From Hyposmocoma kahamanoa (Eukaryota > Arthropoda > Insecta > Lepidoptera > Cosmopterigidae), in contig NW_020653391.1 in NCBI RefSeq assembly GCF_003589595.1, positions 3,418,101 through 3,482,100 of the forward strand: a stretch of DNA of 64,000 nucleotides, in the 5' to 3' direction. The translations under genes were made by a program, and so were the position numbers. Below the pieces are notes generated by a model. The model saw only the letters and a list, made by a program, of their open reading frames with translations. It had not been told where the DNA came from and did not search any database. Positions within the stretch are counted from its first letter, which is position 1. Each line of letters starts with the position of its first letter. Below, one piece after another: positions 21,931 through 33,585 of the stretch.

Positions 21931-22420
21931 GGCATTAAACCACTTCAATATTCTGAAAACGGGGTTATGGTTTTTTATGACATTTAAAAAAATATTTTAT
22001 CACTTAGCTGCGTTTTAGGATGGCAGAAATATCGATTGGGCGGATTTTGCTTCGGGCTGAACAATTAAACTCAAACTAAATAAGATATTAAAAACCTATT
22101 AGAGGAGGTTGTAGATCTAGTTTCACTAGTTCCATATATGTAAATAACTCAATTTTATTGAAAATGTCGATTACGTTAGGTACTATAAGGAGGGCAGAAT
22201 AGACAACAGAAGAGGCAAAATGTTTGGACCTTGTTACATAATGACGAATTTGTGATAATTGAGCGCAATATAGAAGAAGATCAAGAATGGAGTTGAGTGA
22301 TCAAATAAAGAAGAAAATCAAAGTTAACAGCTATAAAGAGGTCTGGGCATCTTGTTTGTGCATACTTTCTTTATATTAAAGCTCAAATACAGTTTTGCTA
22401 TATTTATTTAACAGCTATAA
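21931..22420. other. Unannotated non-coding stretch
   Basis: AT-rich, with no supported feature. Confidence 0.45.
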
Positions 22421-22800
22421 TAATAATAAGAATCCATTTATTTCAGATACATTCATCCATGATATTTGTTTTTAAAGAAAAATACTTAAGCTAGTGTTAG
22501 GTTTCAAATAATAATAATAATAAAACAAAATTATAGGTATTAAGATGGGAACATAATGTACCCAGCCAATGTCAGCACAACTGGCTACGCATTGACAGCA
22601 GTGTACAAGCGCATCCACCGCCCCAGCATTGGGGATTCCCATCTTTCCACCAATGTGCTCCAGATGCCGTTCGTATTAAGACGCATGCGATGGAGTAGCG
22701 ATACACTACGCTTTCGCACAATAGCGTAGGAATCGTCTACATGTTTCTCAGCAAACATGGTTAACGCGCTACAGAAAGGTGGAAGCCGGAACAGCATCCT
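22421..22800 (-). mobile_element. LINE 3' end with reverse transcriptase C-terminus (minus)
   Basis: The minus frame 22585-22797 reads FRLPPFCSALTMFAEKHVDD, then YAIVRKRSVSLLHRMR and NGIWSTLVERWESPMLGRW. The pattern (R-L-P-x-x-C-S-A-x-x-M-F-A-E, A-x-x-R-K-R-x-x-S-L-L-x-R) is the recurrent C-terminal tail of insect endonuclease/reverse-transcriptase LINEs. The 3' side, at lower coordinates, has an AATAATAATAA-type end near 22421-22432. The frame is intact for 70 codons, so the insertion may be fairly young, but it is strongly 5'-truncated. Confidence 0.65.
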
Positions 22801-23059
22801 ATTATATAAATATAATTATGTAATAACTTCTAGCAAGCTTTCTGTATCATCATAAGTCTTATTCTTAACCCAGGATTTGACGGTCTTTTTAGATTCCATC
22901 TTATTCATGGCAAAATTATGTAAATTAGAGTTTAATTTAAAGTATAAGTATTACATACTTAATTTATATATGAGTAAAAAATCCAAAATCGAGGATAGTA
23001 TGTTGATATAATTATTACAAGTTAGAAGCTATCTCAAAAGACTGAACTTATTACTATAT
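22801..23059. other. Unannotated non-coding stretch
   Basis: AT-rich, with no feature supported. Confidence 0.45.
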
Positions 23060-23238
23060 TAAAACTGCCACTGTGCCCATCGCCCTGAGACTTAAGTTGA
23101 CAAGTCCCATGTGCTTGTAATTTCACCAGCACCCTTCAAAACCGGAACACTGTAAGGCTGACATTACTGCTTGGCGGCAGAAATAGGTAAGGTGGCAGTA
23201 CTTCCCTGGACGAACTCTTTCACAAGGAGCTCTACTGT
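23060..23238 (-). repeat. Repeat family A, minus copy (5' two-thirds)
   Basis: Contains AAGTTGACAAGTCCCATGTG, GAAATAGGTAAGGTGGCAGT and CACAAGGAGCTCTACTG. It lacks the poly(A) 3' part. Confidence 0.85.
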
Positions 23239-23414
23239 ATATGTCTGTGCATCAGCACGTTGAACGACCTACAGAAAGGCCCCTTACGAGTGCTTTTAAC
23301 CGATGGGCGTGTATGAAAAAGGCAATCATGCGTGATGATGAGACGAAAATTGTATGTCAGAACCATATTGAAGATGTGTTTTATATTTTTTATGATATTG
23401 TTGTAGTGTAATTG

Positions 23415-23510
23415 TGATGCCATTCCGAGCTTTAAATCGCAAAGATCTGAGGGGTACAACTACGCCCGCCACCCTGACTAAGTTGACAAGTCTCATGTGT
23501 CTGTAAATTA
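23415..23510 (-). repeat. Repeat family A, minus fragment
   Basis: GAGCTTTAAATCGCAAAGAT and AGTTGACAAGTCTCATGTG identify the central part of the family in reverse. An overlapping minus frame is a by-product. Confidence 0.75.
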
Positions 23511-24020
23511 ATCTTGACACTTCAAACTATGCGGCAGAAACATAAGGTACTAAAAAGTCATTGATTGAAAAAAAAACAAAATAACAACGACTCTGCCGCC
23601 TCTTTAGAAAGTAATGCCATTAACATAATCACATCAAAGAACGCCCATACGTTTTCATTTTCATAACAATTCAATATACTGTCGATGTTTTAATACATAC
23701 AAAATGTACGTAAATTTACAAAAGCGATCGTAGGGTAATAGCTCCAATTAACGCCCACACAGAAAAGCGTGAGGTCGTGACCGCTCGGCACGGGCCGGCT
23801 CCGCGTTACACCAATATTACGTCCAACTCACTTTAAAGCGCAGCACACGCCTCGTAATTCGGGGAGCGCGTTCGGCCCTCCACTTTAATTAAAAATAAAT
23901 CGATTTTTTTTTCTTGAAGCTTTCTTTATTTTAACTTTATCAAAGTTGGTGTAAGTTTCCAAGGATGATGCAGATTTTTACAAGTTGAACAATTTTTGTA
24001 ATAAAAACTTTTTTAATAAT
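23511..24020. other. Non-coding stretch with GC-rich piece
   Basis: The piece 23760-23880 is GC-richer (GAGGTCGTGACCGCTCGG, then CACGGGCCGGCTCCGCG) in otherwise AT-rich DNA. A related GC motif lies in reverse near 28900-28935. No coding frame. Confidence 0.45.
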
Positions 24021-24292
24021 AAAACCAACCTCAAAATTTTGAGGAATTACATCTATTTGCCAAGCTTTTATTGAAATCGCTTAACTGAAAGTCGGTGAAA
24101 TCCAATAAACGACTCATCTTTGCCACCTTTAGAGGTGAAATATTCTCTTCAAATTTGAATGAGGTACTTACCTTACCCTTTTCCAACAAAAACAGTTTGA
24201 TCGAAATCGGTTCACAAATAATGGAAATTCTCATAACATACACAGATAAAAAACGGTCGAATTGAATCCTCTTTTTTTGAAATCGGTTAACG
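24021..24292 (-). repeat. Lepidoptera-type repeat family H
   Basis: Starts AAACCAACCTCAAAATTTTG and ends TTGAAATCGGTTAACG. Internal landmarks are ATTACATCTATTTGCCAAGC and GAAATCGGTTCACAAATAAT. This copy includes the distal half missing from the 12369 copy. The 70-codon minus frame inside is not a gene. Confidence 0.8.
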
Positions 24293-24534
24293 AAATTTAA
24301 TAAAAGAAAATGTATATGTCAAATTGTCCATATGTAACAGACTTCAGTTTAAAATTCATACAGGTAAAATACGTTAAAATTACGAACTGCATAAGATCGA
24401 ATTTCCAAAATGGCGTCGTTCCTCTTGAATTCAATACAATTATTATGATTTCCCTCGAATAAAGATAGAAAAGTAAATGATTGAAGATATATTAAAATCT
24501 AAGTTCTGGCAGTATGGCTAATTAAACACATTAG

Positions 24535-25662
24535 CCTGTTTTACACATCAGCATTTGTGACTCTCTGATTCTATCCAAACTGAACTATGCTGACACAATA
24601 TACGGCGGATGTCTGCTTGCTCGCTCTAGAAATCTTGTTCAACGGTTACAGAATGCTTGCGCCAGGTATTGTTTCCCCGTTCCGTGTCGAAAGCATGTCA
24701 CGCCTTTTCTAAATGATGCAGGTTTATTGAAGATGGAAGCCCGTCGCCAGTTACATTTTGCTGTATTGCTGTTTGGGGTTATTAAGACCAAGCAACCTTT
24801 GTACTTGTACGACAAACTTCAGTTTTCATCAATGCACGTTAGACATGCGCTTCGCCTTGTATGCCCTCGACACCGAACGGCGAGCTTTCGTGGCGGCTTT
24901 CGATATGCTGCCTCGAAATGTTGGAACAACATACCACCACCTATTAGGAATGCCTCGTCAATTTTTACTTTTAAAAGACTACTCAGGGCTTACTTAATAA
25001 ATGTTCAATAATCTCAACATGGCTGTTGATGTGTCGGGGTCATCTATGTTCGTATTATATAGATTATTAATGTTTAGATTACTTTTTTTTTTTTTTACTT
25101 TGTTTGGTTCTCTTTTTTGTATGTCAATTTTATTCAATTATTCACTATACCAATTTTATTTTAAATTATATGTGACGTAATAATGTCTACTGTTAAAATA
25201 CATAACTGTCTACATTTGTATTCATTTTGTGATATTATTTCTAACTAATATCAGAAAATGAGTAACTCTAATATTTATACATGTTTTATGAAATTAATTT
25301 CACATTTTAACGCATATATTATGTAAGTGGTAACGTAATTGCTTCTTGTACTGTATCAATAATCTGTTCGTACTGACATATTTTGTGCGTTTTAAGGACA
25401 TAATTGCCAATTTTTCACGGCTACTATGTTCCGTGTCACGTGTGTTCAGTTGCCGGATCCGCTGAAAATCAGCGTCGTAGCACCATAAGTGAGACGACAA
25501 TAAGCTGAGTGGGTCACGGTTTCCTTGGCAGCACAGCACACACGCGTGGTGTGGTACTCTTCTATATATTTGTAGTTAATACTATTTTTATTATTATTAT
25601 TACAAAATGCATGAGTACTGTGTTGTCTATTTAGGGAATAAATGTTTTCTATTCTATTCTAG
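24535..25662 (+). mobile_element. 5'-truncated CR1/Kiri-like LINE with 3' UTR
   Basis: An open frame from about 24535 to 25011 encodes the reverse transcriptase C-terminus: ILSKLNYADTIYGGCLLARS, QRLQNACARYCF, RHALRLVCPRHRTASFRGGF, SKCWNNIPPPIRNASSIFTF and KRLLRAYLI. A long 3' UTR follows with landmark GCTGAAAATCAGCGTCGTAG (25461-25480). It ends GGGAATAAATGTTTTCTATT with short TTCTA repeats. No stops interrupt the coding part (about 158 codons), so the copy is relatively young, but the 5' end and catalytic RT domain are missing. Confidence 0.8.
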
Positions 25663-26210
25663 CCTGACACGAAGGACGAAAAATTTTACTACGTATAAAA
25701 TGTTTGATTTTTTTCTTTTGCAAATTGTTATCCTTATACACCTAAATCCAGGAGTGCTCTCGTGGTGTTGTGGCAATTTACTTCCAACACAAACTTTTTA
25801 AAAGTTTCAATGTCTACTCACACTGCTCATTTCCACTCCGTATGCGCTCGACGACATTCAATCTGCTTACGCCGGCATCCATCACGCGACCACGCCCCCC
25901 GTGCGTTTAACATGGCTTGACCCTAGCTTGCTTCTTTCTTTCTTTTTTTAAATTTTAAAACAGGAATATTAATGTTCGTAATAGGGTTTTAAATTAGGTT
26001 ATTTGGATTGGGTTTGAAATTGGAACGGGCGAAAAGTCTTTATGGTACCCTTTACAAGCTAAGGGTGACTGCATTTTTAGAGTTGTGTGTACAAACAGTC
26101 AAAATTCTGAAAACTATATTCCAACTACATTACTAATTTATAATAAATTTTATTTAATAATAAAAATCATAATTATTGTTACAATAACATAAATTTTCTT
26201 GTAAAACATA
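25663..26210. other. Unannotated non-coding stretch
   Basis: No supported gene. A GC-richer piece lies at 25850-25915. Confidence 0.45.
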
Positions 26211-26480
26211 TGTACCGTGAATTGGAATGTTCTGAGGAAAATTTAAAAATAAGGTATTTAAAAATTTTGTAACTGTACTGAAAGATAGGGTGGTTTACAT
26301 TAATGTTAGACATAACTGGTTGAAGACTTTACTATCTCAGCCAGCCGTGACCATTGGACCTGTAAAGCGCTTGAAATGTTGGTTTGTTTGAAAAAACAAA
26401 TAAACGGGATTTGGATCCGAAAAAATAGTTTCATTTCGTAAAAGTCTAAGAACTCGATATGTATCCTAACTCGTTTTCAT
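26211..26480 (-). repeat. Repeat family G, minus copy
   Basis: Shows the family landmarks in reverse: TTAATGTTAGACATAACTGG, then CAGCCGTGACCATTGGACCT, then TTTGGATCCGAAAAAATAGT, ending TAAAAGTCTAAGAACTCGAT. Confidence 0.8.
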
Positions 26481-26803
26481 AGCGCTCAAATTTGTGTGCC
26501 ATTTACTACACACCGAAATATGTTACTCTAATAACATGAATCGCTGCATAACCTAGACCTCTTCGACATAAAATATTATATTATAGGCTTTCGTTGAGGG
26601 AGTTGCTGCTCTCCATCCCCTTGATTTTCCGCTTAGTTGCTATAAACGACTACCACGGCATTATATACAGCATTATAGGCAGCGATTCCGCTGGGGAATT
26701 ATGCGGTATAAACGACTTCGTGAAGTTAAAAATAATAAATAAAATAAATATTCCGATGAGGCACTATTTAGCGCACCCAGTGCCAATTGTGCAATTCTGC
26801 AAA
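26481..26803. other. Unannotated non-coding stretch
   Basis: The 83-codon frame starting at 26594 has no recognisable domain and runs into a tandem duplication, so it is judged a chance frame. Confidence 0.45.
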
Positions 26804-26913
26804 TCAATAGTTCACATAATTCTGTACATCAAAATACATATATAACAAACTGTTTCGATCAATAGTTCACATAATTCTGTACATCAAAATACATATATAA
26901 CAAACTGTTTCGA
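26804..26913 (+). repeat. Perfect 55-bp tandem duplication
   Basis: The 55-base unit starting TCAATAGTTCACATAATTCT (26804-26858) is repeated without a difference at 26859-26913. Identity between copies implies a recent event or ongoing exchange. No known mobile element is involved. Confidence 0.95.
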
Positions 26914-27547
26914 AGTTCAAATCGCGTAATATTTCAAATGTCACGTGACTCGTTTTGCTCTAGAAAGGCAATTGATTAACTCCCGTGGTCAAACATATCT
27001 GTGAAAACAAATTACCGCATTCCATTATCTATATTCAAACTTTTTTCGTCGACAACCGAAAACTAACTGGCAATTAACAAAAAAGAAAAACAAATCGCAG
27101 GCAGCAAAAAAAAGCACTTGAATTCAAAAAACGAACAATCTATTGGAATGTTGAAATGAACTGGTGCTACCAATTTTCGATACGTATTTTAATAACGTTA
27201 AAATCTGAACTTTATTTCTTCTACATTTAGAATCTATTTTTATTCGCAAAACTTTTACGAGTTCTTAGGGCATTTTACATTAAATCAATTTAGCGACTTC
27301 CGTTTTTATGCTTTCTATAAGAGTAGCAATTTGTACTTTATGTTTTGAACAAATAAGTTGAAATTGAGTCGTCAATACATAGAGAGTAAAGTATTAAGGC
27401 ATAATATTATGACAATGGTAGCATTCTGACATTGCATGATTTATTCTGAGTTAAGGAAAACTCAAGAGGTTTTTCACATTCACACAAAAAATAAACACAA
27501 TATGCACATAAAACGCTTTATTAATTTGTTAGTTTGTGTGCAATACA
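26914..27547. other. Unannotated non-coding stretch
   Basis: AT-rich, with no supported gene. The frame 27436-27648 overlaps the left end of the mariner relic. Confidence 0.45.
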
Positions 27548-28036
27548 TTGAGTTGGCCAAAAAGTCGATGAAGTTTCAAACTTACTTAAAAAAACTTTTT
27601 TCTTTTTATTGTTATTATCTATGGTCATTTAAAAAATTAATATTTTAGCGGAAGTTTATAATTTTATAATTTATCGTATTTTTTATCATATATGGAATCG
27701 TATCTTATTTCATTACAATAACGCCAAATTTCAGATATCTTTACAAAGCCGTCAAAAACTATTGCAGTTAGATTGGGATTGGTGTGTTACCTCATTCATC
27801 GTATATGCCCGACATAGCCCCTTTAGATTTTCATTTATTTCGATCTCTGAATGGACACAACTTTGATAACAAAGAGACCATCAATGGACACTTAGAGATC
27901 TATTTTATAAGTAAAAGAGGATTTTATTTTTTAGATTATGAAAGAGGAATTTTAAAATAACCGTAAGATGCATTGATTAAAGTTTAATTTTGGTTAATTT
28001 TTTTTTACTTTGATACTGTACGGACTTTTTGATCAA
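27548..28036 (+). mobile_element. Internally deleted mariner-family transposon
   Basis: Left end TTGAGTTGGCCAAAAAGTCG (27548 on) resembles a mariner terminal repeat. The right end, inverted, reads TTGATCAAAAAGTCCGTACA. Between them lies the C-terminal part of a mariner transposase. At about 490 bases against roughly 1.3 kb for complete mariners, most of the element is gone. A one-base frameshift and the missing N-terminal half make it inactive. Confidence 0.75.
27733..27960 (+). pseudogene. Mariner transposase C-terminal fragment
   Basis: Frame one gives SRQKLLQLDWDW. After a one-base shift, the frame 27784-27960 (59 codons with stop) gives VLPHSSYMPDIAPLDFHLFR, then SLNGHNFDNKETI, ending YERGILK. 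The block HxxYxPDxAPxDxHLF is the signature containing the last catalytic aspartate of mariner transposases (D,D34D class). The N-terminal DNA-binding domain and the first two catalytic aspartates are absent. Confidence 0.8.
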
Positions 28037-29115
28037 TTCAAAATACGTCCGCTTGCCCACGGCTACGCGACATGGAGGGAAAGTACTTTATAATAATATT
28101 GTAGAAACATTACAGATACTGATTATGTGCATTGTTGACGAGGAGATAAATGGAAAAAAAATCAACTCTTTTTGTCTCATACTTGAAATTTTATAAAAAC
28201 ATTATCTTTCGCTTCTAGTTCGATGGCTTTCTAGAATAGTTGCCTATCTCAAAAGTACCGAATTTATTAGAAAGATGGTTTCAAATAAACTGAGGCATTT
28301 ATGCCGCGCAAATCGACGAATCGTAGACCATCCCAATGTTGTCAAAGCTCGGTGTAGCATTTCCTGAATAAGTTTCAGTGACAAATCAAAAAAGGAACTA
28401 TTTTGGATCGGATCACTATTCTGAAAAGCAGCGAGTTATTGAAATCACAAAAGTGCTTCGAAAGAAATAGATTCGAAGGATAATTACGTAATTTGATGGG
28501 GTAGGGTTAGCCTTAAGTTTTTTGTAACAATTTATTAGAATGGGTTCGTTGATACAAAGCTGGTAAAAGTGTAATCGCGGTTATCACGCGATCCTTAGTA
28601 GATGTAATCCTTTTTATTTTCATAGTATCCACATCAGCCCTACATTCCACTGATGAACATAAGCCTTTTCGAAATAGTATTAAAGGTCAAAATCGATTTT
28701 CACGTTTAAAACTCACGCCTATACATTAATACTCAATAAAAATTACTTTTGCATAAAACTTTCTAGGAAAGACTTGTTCATGCAAAAGGCGCCTTTAGCG
28801 AGAGCTTAAATTACATACTGTAGTTAAGGTTCGCCTGTTAAAAATACCTGCGAGCAGTTATTGACAGAGCTATGCGATTACCAACGATCTAGGCATTCCG
28901 ACCTCGAACCTGGCCCGTGCCACGCCGAAGGCGGTGGTCACGTATTCCGAACGATAAGGAGTGAGTCGGCGGTAAAAAAAACGCTCTACGTTTCATTTGA
29001 TTACTATACATGAGTATGTATAAAGATTTAACTTTATTTTATTATGTAATTGAGGACAAATTGAGGACATTCTAAAGAAAGGCCCAGATCAAGAGTACCC
29101 TTAACCAACGAGAGG
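28037..29115. other. Unannotated non-coding stretch
   Basis: No supported gene. A GC-richer piece near 28880-28975 carries GCCCGTGCCACGCCGAAGGC, related in reverse to the piece at 23775. Confidence 0.45.
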
Positions 29116-29116
29116 G

Positions 29117-29219
29117 TATGAAATCACTCACGCGTGTTGATACAGCAAAAGATGTGTGTCAGGATCTTAGCAAGTGGAAGGTCATGGCCTCCGCCTACAC
29201 CAACGGAAAAAGAACATAA
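29117..29219 (+). mobile_element. Possible LINE reverse-transcriptase tail
   Basis: A plus frame reads MKSLTRVDTAKDVCQDLSKW, then KVMASAYTNGKRT and a stop. The D-L-x-K-W-K pattern followed by a short tail and stop resembles the last residues of some LINE polyproteins. Too short for certainty, and it could be chance. Confidence 0.3.
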
Positions 29220-29359
29220 AGCACTCGTATATGTAGCGTTATTAAATGAAAAATCATGACTATTTATTTTATTGAATGATGATCATGGTGTTTTTACTAC
29301 TAAGACATTCATACAGTTTTTGTAAAAATACTCCACTGGTTTGTTATTATTTTTGATAC

Positions 29360-29450
29360 GAAGATGTGGCAACAGACACTCGTTTGAGTCCAGTCAGATC
29401 AAAGGAACTTTTCTGTGTGTTGTTTGATTTTTGTATCAATAATAATAAAT
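29360..29450 (+). repeat. SINE family D, 3' part
   Basis: A decayed B-box region (CGTTTGAGTCCAG) is followed by TCAAAGGAACTTTTCTG and then GTTTGATTTTTGTATCAATA with AATAAT repeats, matching the family D tail. The head is missing or unrecognisable. Confidence 0.55.
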
Positions 29451-29524
29451 TATGATTTTTCATTCAAAGACTACACTGACCAAAATCTTGTTACTTGAAT
29501 ATATTTTGAAACTGATTTTACCAG

Positions 29525-29680
29525 AAGAAGTACTGTCGGCAGACCGCTCAAAAGGTGGACCGATAACATGTGAAGATTGCGAGAATCCGTGCTGAATATA
29601 AGCAACGCAAGACCGGTCGTTGTTTTGGGGAGGTCTATATCCAACAGTGGACATCATTTACGAAATGATGACGATGAAAC
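29525..29680 (+). mobile_element. RTE-like LINE 3' end
   Basis: Plus frames give TVGRPLKRWTDNM, and after a shift GGLYPTVDII. The first is the V-G-R-P-x-K-R-W-T-D-(D/N) signature of the RTE reverse-transcriptase tail. The end is followed by GATGACGATGA-type sequence (29668-29678), the terminal microsatellite. It is the same kind of element as at 8143-8505 but on the opposite strand. Confidence 0.7.
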
Positions 29681-32448
29681 TGATTTTACGTCCATCACGC
29701 AATCCGTTACAATCTCTTGTAATACTCGAACAAAACCATTTGTATAGTAATTACGTAAAGTTTAGATTTTGCAATTGGCACTATAACAGTGTCATATAAG
29801 TTGTATTAAAAAATTACATTAGTAGAGTTGAAGTTCCTAGAGCGCGAGCGTTTTACTACTAGCATTTTGTTTCACTCGAGCTACTAATTTATACTGCTTA
29901 TACCTTACCCGTGTCCAGAACTTTTATTAACCAAAAAGAATTTCATTATCAAACGAAATTGAACTCTACGGGTTTTAAAACAAAACTCGTCGTTGCAAGT
30001 TTTAAGATGAACTTTTTTCAAATGTTTTTTTTTGGCTTGGTCTCTCGGTTTATACCTTCGATACGAAATTTTGATTAAAGTTCGTACTAATTATTAAACA
30101 ATTTTTCATTATTGTACTCTAAATCCCTTAAAAGTGTGATGTCAAATTAATTGATGTTATTTGTCTCATGTATACAAATTTGCGCTTGAATGTTTTTGGC
30201 GCGCAAATTAGTAAAAATGAGGGCTATTATGTTCTTTTTTCAAAAATCATTAATCTACGTCAAAGTCAAAACACAAACCAATCGACCTTGATAAGCCTCC
30301 TGATTGTTTACTTTCGTATATCGTGTCGTTAAAATTGAAAACCTAATAAAACATTTTTTTTATAATCGTGAATAGACAAGTGTAAATACTGATATAAAAC
30401 TAATTATGCTGTAAAATCACAGCTTACGTCAATCGCTCAGCAAACGATCTACGATGATCTGCTGTAATTGATAGCAATAGGGTAAGTTAAAGACGAGAAC
30501 TTAAAATGATAGATAGATTCCAACATTCTTAGTAATTGTATGACGTAAGGCAGTTAGTCAGAAATTCTGAATCATGTTACAAAACAGCAATAACGAACCG
30601 TGAAGGCTACACTTTTATAAGAAAATAATTTAACGTATATTTTTTTACGCATTAAACAGCTACATAAATATTCTTTTTATGTTTTTTACAAAAGTTCTAT
30701 TTACAAGTCATGATAACACATTTTATTAATTCTGCATCACTAAGTAAGTGTTTTGTTTTGTTCTAGGTAAGCTGTGACAACAAGCTCAATTTCTAAAACA
30801 AGAAATTATACGTAATAAATAGTTTTCTAAGAAAATGACTTTCCGATGTGTTCCTACCTTCCAAACGGTGTCCAACGATAGTAACGCCACCTGGGTAAGT
30901 TGTGAAGGAACTTCTGAGTGTTTAGTGAAATTTCTAAGCATTTCGTATGTCTACTCGACAGTAGATGGCGTAGTGCCCAAAAAAAAACCAATTTAATTTC
31001 CAACTGACAATGAATTTATTGAAATATTGCAATTGCATTTGTAGTCCGAATTATTATTTGATTTACATTTCATGGAGTTATAAACAAATTACGGCATAAT
31101 TAAAGATTTATAATTTTGGAATGGCGCCATCTGGACGTAGTTACTAGAACTGCTTACTGCACAACATAGTAACCTCTTATGGCAGATATTGCTACTCACC
31201 ATCAGATGGCGCAAAATTCGTTTAATTTACAAAATGAAGCTTCATTATTTTTGCAATCGATGTTAATGTTATATGGTACATGTTTAAGCAATTAAGGACA
31301 AGAACGGTGCACATTATTTGCACGAATGCTTACAAATTATTCGTAACGTTTTACACTTTCTTTCATTTTCCCCCATACCGTAAGCAAATATAACATGTTT
31401 TTTGTAAAATCCCACAAAGACCAGTCTACAAATGGTGACTACTTATAACTACCGCAAAGGCAGTGTTAGTTTTTTTCATGTTGTTGACACTTGGAGTGGG
31501 CTGAGTGGTTTTGGTGACCCCACGCCCACGTCCCAAGCGTGAACTCTGTGGGCTGACATATGTTTGACATATTTTAGTTTCTTTTACAATACGCGTTGTG
31601 GTTCAGCTTTGGGATTCCCGACGAAAATAGAACCAGAGTTTTAAACCGTTGAGCGTCGTTAAAAAGCAACGAATCGAGAAGTCCAGAAGAAGCCCATATA
31701 TACAGTGACAGTAGATACATTTCACCAAAATCTGAACATGAAGGCTATTTACTTATGATATTTAGTTAAAATAACCGAAAGAAAATCCTAGCTCGTTAAC
31801 GTCTTTCATGCAAAACTAACGTTAACCTAAGCATTGCGAGTAAATATTATTTTGTTTCCTTTCTCGGTACAGATTTCTTTAAGTTCCACTGCTATTCATT
31901 ACTTGATGGAACCCTAAGAGGTCCGTGTAATGAATGCCGGGGGTCCATGGCATACCTACCTAACATAATGCAAAAGCAACCATCACGCGCAACTATTGAT
32001 ATGTAATTAAGTGAGTAAAGTTTAATCGCAAGCAATACAAGCTAGTAAAAGCTACACCTAGTTCTTTTATCTTCTAGGATAAAGGGCCCATGGGCTCTGA
32101 AATTTTTTTTTTGCATGCTGATTTTGATTCAGGGTAGTCTCGAAATCAGATGGGTTTCTGAGCGAGGAGATGAACCTGATTCCTACTATATCTTTCTAAT
32201 TTGTGAGTTAAATCAACTATTGTTCCGATTACAAATGTCAAACTTTCCGATCGGCCAGTTGTGAATCGTAATTATGCGCTTCGGCTCGGAAAAGACGCAG
32301 TTTACGATCAGGAGAGACAGTCACAATCAAGCTGCAGGTTAAGAAAGCCTGATCTAGAGCGTAAATAAGATTTTTCTGCCACATATATTTTTTCTCACAG
32401 GTTTTTTGTCATTGTGACAATTAATATTACAAACTGATTGTTTTTAAC
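29681..32448. other. Repeat-poor non-coding block
   Basis: About 2.8 kb with no recognised repeat family and no supported gene. The motif GATGGCG(C/T) recurs at 30963, 31120 and 31205 (for example GGAATGGCGCCATCTGG), suggesting an old, unidentified repeat around 30.85-31.25 kb. Confidence 0.45.
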
Positions 32449-32640
32449 TGCCTCTGTAGCCGGACGGTTGCCACGCCGACATCCCGGGTTCAATTCCCGG
32501 ACTGGGAAACATATTTACATGGCCTTTCATTTCTCTCGTGGATGTAATTTGTAGTTGCCTACATGTGTGTCCATGCCACCCATGATACAGGATCCGAGTG
32601 CGGAGCTATGAGTGTGTTCGTTATTATTTAATTAATCAGT
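32449..32640 (+). repeat. tRNA-derived SINE, family C
   Basis: Head TGCCTCTGTAGCCGGACGG (A-box region) with B box GGTTCAATTCC, then ATGGCCTTTCATTTCTCTCG and ATGTAATTTGTAGTTGCC. It ends GAGTGTGTTCGTTATTATTT with the family's ATT-type tail. Confidence 0.85.
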
Positions 32641-32804
32641 ATTACGTACAGCGAAGGGAATATTTTTGCCTTTGCGAATCTTTCGCGAATGATTCAATTG
32701 GGATATATTCATGGCCATAATGAACAAGCATTTACAGAAGAGCCATTTTCGTATACAAAGTCACTTTTAATTAGGTATCATTATGAACAAAAACCGAGAT
32801 TCGT

Positions 32805-32905
32805 CGGTCAGACAGCCTTGACCATGGGACTTGTAAATAGCCCGAAACGGTGATTTGTTTGATTTATAATGTGTAACAATCGCGAAAACCTAAAAATTCG
32901 ATAGA
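32805..32905 (-). repeat. Repeat family G, minus fragment
   Basis: CAGCCTTGACCATGGGACTT, then GTAAATAGCCCGAAACGGTG, then ATGTGTAACAATCGCGAAAA reproduce the family G 5' half in reverse. Confidence 0.75.
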
Positions 32906-33585
32906 AACATGTTTACACTAGATATATAATTATAATATTTATTACAATGTACTTATGTTGAATTACTTATAAGGAATAACTATTACATCCCAGAAACTTT
33001 CATGAGTTCTGTCTTTTTGCTAAAAAATATGACCGCCTTCCCTGTATGCAATTGCAATACCGTTCGGACGTTAATACAAGTTGAAAGCACTTTTATGCAG
33101 ATCTAGAAAACTACAAATTTTGTATTAAGTCAATTTAGTACATCGCAAACACATTTTTACATGCGTGCGTGTTTTCTCTTGCGAAATATTCACGCACACC
33201 TGCGCACACGGCGAACAGAAGAGAAACATTGTTATATTTTTGCGGTGGTGACCTACGCTACGATGCGAAGAGGAAGCTTTCGGACAGTATACGCTGGAAT
33301 CATAGATATCACTACTCGGTTATGTGAAAGCTACAAATAAATATTGGGGAATAATTAAATGTATACAACGAACCAGATACACATGTGCATCAGGTCCATG
33401 TTGACCCTTGAACGGGTTTTCATCTACATACGCGTACAATTTCCTATTTTTTTATTATTTGGTTGGAATTACTTTATTTCGTTATTAATGACTATTTTTT
33501 AACACTCTCTTAAAATATGTGGCCTTAAGATTTGTGACCTTAATAATGAAATACCTTTAAAATCAATTTGCAAGAAAACCGCGTT
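32906..33585. other. Unannotated non-coding stretch
   Basis: No repeat family recognised and no supported exon. It lies upstream of the CpG-rich patch and the candidate gene at 34438. Confidence 0.45.

Noticed and set aside
26594..26845. 83-codon plus frame
   Set aside because: No domain. It runs into the 55-bp tandem duplication and ends in AT-rich low-complexity residues.
28160..28570. Possible second mariner or Tc1 fragment
   Set aside because: Some peptide phrases looked transposase-like, but no catalytic motif or terminal repeats could be found.
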